20,085 bases of DNA from 66-474 sp036278635 (GTDB lineage: Bacteria > Pseudomonadota > Gammaproteobacteria > Xanthomonadales > Rhodanobacteraceae). Where the stretch lies: NCBI GenBank assembly GCA_036278635.1, contig DASUKQ010000155.1, positions 1 through 20,085 on the forward strand, read 5' to 3'. The notes beneath the pieces were generated by a model. It was given only the letters and a program-made list of their open reading frames with translations, searched no databases and was not told where the DNA came from. The translations under genes were made by a program, and so were the position numbers. The number at the start of each line of letters is the position of its first letter. Positions within the stretch are counted from its first letter, which is position 1. This document shows positions 18,269 through 20,085 of this stretch, piece after piece.

Positions 18269-19651
18269 ATGATCGTGCAACGGCGCATGGTCCAGCGCTC
18301 CCCGGATGACGACGCGATGCTGGACGACCTGCAACGCAAGGCGTTCCGTTATTTCGAACACCACGTCAACCCCGTCAACGGCCTGGTGCTCGACTCCACC
18401 CGGCCGGGCCAGCCGGTCAGCATCGCCGCGGTGGGGTTTGCGCTGGCCTCGTATCCGGTCGCCGTGGAACGTGGCTTCATCCGCCGCACCACCGCGCTCA
18501 GGCACACCCTGGCGGCGCTCAGGTTCTTCGACGAAGCCGACCAGTCGGGGGACCGGGCCGGGGTCGGCCACAAGGGTTTCTTCTACCACTTCCTCGAGGC
18601 CGACACCGCCACCCGCGCGTGGAATTGCGAGATCTCCACCATCGACACCACGTTGCTGCTTGCCGGGGCGATCCAGGCGGCTGCCTATTTCGACCACGAC
18701 ACGGCACGCGAGCGCGAAGTCCGCGAACGCGCGCTGTCGATCTACGCGCGGGTCGACTGGCGCTGGGCACTGAAGGACAACAACACCATCGTGCTCGGCT
18801 GGAAGCCCGAGACCGGATTCCTCGTGAACGGCTGGTGTGGGTACGACGAGTCGATGATCATGCACGTGCTGGCGCTGGCTGCCCCGCGCTTCGCGTTGCA
18901 GCCCGTCACGTACGACGCCTGGACGGCGAGCTTCCGGTGGCGCCATCTGTACGGCGAGGACGTGCTGTACGCCGGGCCGCTGTTCCTGCACCAGTTTTCG
19001 CATATCTGGCTGGACCTGCGCGGCATCCGCGACCCGTTCATGGCCTCGAAGCGGACCGACTACTTCGAGAACAGCCGCGTCGCCACGCAGATCCACCGCC
19101 AATACGCGATTCGCAATCCGCGCAAATACATCGGCTATGGCAAGAACTGCTGGGGCTTTTCCGCCAGCGACGGGCCGGGCAATGCGACCATGAAATACCG
19201 GGGCCGCGAACACCGGTTCTACGACTACATCGCGCGCGGCGCGCCGTTCGGCCCCGACGACGGCACGATTTCGCCCTGGGCCGCGATCGCCTCGCTGCCG
19301 TTCGCGCCGGGCATCGTGCTGGAGGAAATCCGCCACTTCGAGGAGTTGATCGGCCACGGCCCGCAGGGCTACGGGTTCCACGCCTCGTTCAATCTTTCGT
19401 GGCCCAGCCTCGCTGCCACGGGCGCGCACCGCTACACCCTCAAGAGCGGCAAGCAGATCGCCTGGGTTTCGCCGTGGCATTTCGCGCTGCACCAGGGACC
19501 GATCGTGCTGATGATCGAGAACTACCGCAGCGGGATGATCTGGGACCTGATGCGCCGGTGCGCACCGATCCGGCTGGGCCTCGAGCGCGCCGGATTCCGG
19601 GGCGGTTGGCTTGAACAGCCGCAAGAAAACGCGGCACGCAAGAACGGTTAG
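18269..19651 (+). CDS. Glucoamylase-family protein, GH144-like (putative endo-beta-1,2-glucanase)
   Basis: This 460-residue (alpha/alpha)6-barrel protein belongs to the glucoamylase family (PF10091), to which the GH144 endo-beta-1,2-glucanases belong. Motifs seen: LDDLQRKAFRYFEHHVNPVNGLVLDST at the start (residues 18-44), WNCEISTIDTTLLLAG at 118-133 (acidic candidates E121 and D126), GWCGYDESM at 188-196, and YGKNCWGFSASDGPG near 290-305. The same fold occurs as the cyclisation domain inside the ndvB product upstream. Known GH144 enzymes split linear and cyclic beta-1,2-glucan into sophorooligosaccharides. Here the N-terminus MIVQRRMVQRSPDD is not a signal peptide, so cytoplasmic action is predicted, unlike the exported GH144 enzymes I know. 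The ribosome site AGGAGA overlaps the stop of the GH39 gene. It could instead be a different PF10091 activity; the function is inferred from family and context. Confidence 0.78.
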   Translation: MIVQRRMVQRSPDDDAMLDDLQRKAFRYFEHHVNPVNGLVLDSTRPGQPVSIAAVGFALASYPVAVERGFIRRTTALRHTLAALRFFDEADQSGDRAGVGHKGFFYHFLEADTATRAWNCEISTIDTTLLLAGAIQAAAYFDHDTAREREVRERALSIYARVDWRWALKDNNTIVLGWKPETGFLVNGWCGYDESMIMHVLALAAPRFALQPVTYDAWTASFRWRHLYGEDVLYAGPLFLHQFSHIWLDLRGIRDPFMASKRTDYFENSRVATQIHRQYAIRNPRKYIGYGKNCWGFSASDGPGNATMKYRGREHRFYDYIARGAPFGPDDGTISPWAAIASLPFAPGIVLEEIRHFEELIGHGPQGYGFHASFNLSWPSLAATGAHRYTLKSGKQIAWVSPWHFALHQGPIVLMIENYRSGMIWDLMRRCAPIRLGLERAGFRGGWLEQPQENAARKNG

Positions 19652-19686
19652 GCACGAACGACGCGCAATGGAGCCTACGTCCTTTG

Positions 19687-19762
19687 TCGCCATTCCGGGC
19701 CGTCCGCGCTGTTTGCGGGCAGGACCCGATAAGGCGATGGCCCCGGAATGACGATTCTTTTT
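19687..19762 (+). terminator. Inverted repeat plus T-run ending the glucan genes; resembles a dispersed repeat
   Basis: Arms at 19687-19701 and 19739-19754 (core CATTCCGGG / CCCGGAATG) pair over 14 bp with one mismatch and one bulged C. The right arm is followed at once by TTCTTTTT (19755-19762). The 37-nt loop contains GTCC/GGAC, able to form a smaller inner stem. Located 35 bp after the GH144-like stop, it fits an intrinsic terminator. The CATTCCGGG...CCGGAATGACG style also resembles dispersed palindromic repeats common between genes in Xanthomonadales. The 143-bp gap 19652-19794 holds otherwise only the ribosome site of the next gene. Confidence 0.6.
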
Positions 19763-19794
19763 GCTGATTCCCCACTACCAAAGCAGGAGCCACC

Positions 19795-20085
19795 ATGAAC
19801 GCACAATCCGCCTCCAAACCCCTCGCAGGCCAGAACGCATTGGTCACCGGCGCCAATTCCGGCATCGGCGAAGGCATCGCGCGTGAACTCGCCGCGCAAG
19901 GCGCCAACGTGGCGGTCAACTACGTGGTGAAACCCGACATCGCGCAGGCGATCTGCGACGACCTCGGCAAGCAGGGCGTCAAGGCCATCGCGATCGAGGC
20001 CGACGTCAGCAAGGAGGACCAGGTTCAGGCGATGTTCGCCGAGGCCGCCAGGCAATTCGGCACCCTCGACATCGTGTGCTCCAAC
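19795..20085 (+). CDS. Short-chain dehydrogenase/reductase (glucose 1-dehydrogenase-like), 5' part
   Basis: The first 97 residues of a classical SDR are visible; the gene runs off the right edge. A Rossmann fold begins at residue ~14, with the dinucleotide motif TGANSGIG (residues 19-26), the adenine-pocket acidic segment IEADVSKEDQV and the strand LDIVCSN, which should continue as the NAG motif. The catalytic Ser-Tyr-Lys lies outside the window. The residues after the second strand (NYVVKPDIAQ) do not decide clearly between NAD and NADP. Relatives with this start are often annotated as glucose 1-dehydrogenase, but SDR substrate names from sequence are unreliable. AGGAG at 19785-19789 lies 5 bp before the ATG. 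A terminator-like structure separates it from the glucan genes, so a functional link is unproven. Confidence 0.85.
   Translation, partial: MNAQSASKPLAGQNALVTGANSGIGEGIARELAAQGANVAVNYVVKPDIAQAICDDLGKQGVKAIAIEADVSKEDQVQAMFAEAARQFGTLDIVCSN

Overview
All recognisable genes in this window lie on the + strand, in high-GC DNA with dense coding. The gene content, the codon use and a GGGAC/GGGACC-type degenerate tandem repeat suggest a gammaproteobacterium of the Xanthomonadales (Rhodanobacteraceae/Lysobacteraceae-like). That assignment is inferred from style; no rRNA or other marker gene is present.

Region 1 (1-7865) is one tightly packed respiratory operon that is already running at the left edge. 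It carries the 3' end of actC, then actD, actE and actF of alternative complex III (quinol:cytochrome c/oxidase oxidoreductase). A small one-membrane-helix protein and a SCO1/SenC copper chaperone follow. Last come the four subunits of a caa3-type cytochrome c oxidase: coxB with a fused cytochrome c domain, coxA with the A2-type YSHPAVY motif, coxC and coxD. Almost every junction is a 4-bp ATGA/GTGA stop-start overlap. Electrons would pass from quinol through ACIII to the caa3 cytochrome c domain, CuA and the haem a3-CuB site. Two places depart from this tidy layout. A GGGAC-type repeat encodes the C-terminus of the small membrane protein (about 3144-3262), and 150 bp separate the coxC stop-start from the Shine-Dalgarno-supported start of coxD. 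A perfect hairpin follows coxD.

Region 2 (7990-19651) is a putative beta-1,2-glucan locus. A 2,924-residue NdvB/Cgs-type cyclic beta-1,2-glucan synthase contains a GT84 glycosyltransferase, a glucoamylase-like (GH189-type) cyclisation domain and a GH94 phosphorylase-type domain. It is followed by a GH39-like glycosidase, then 10 bp later by a stand-alone glucoamylase-family protein resembling GH144 endo-beta-1,2-glucanases. Neither small hydrolase has a visible signal peptide, so both probably act in the cytoplasm, where the catalytic domains of the synthase also lie. An intrinsic-terminator-like inverted repeat with a T-run closes the region.

Region 3 (19795-end) is the 5' part of a short-chain dehydrogenase/reductase that runs off the window. 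I saw no tRNA, rRNA, CRISPR array, insertion sequence or prophage gene. The most interesting parts are the signal-less three-enzyme glucan locus and the repeat-encoded protein tail inside a respiratory operon.
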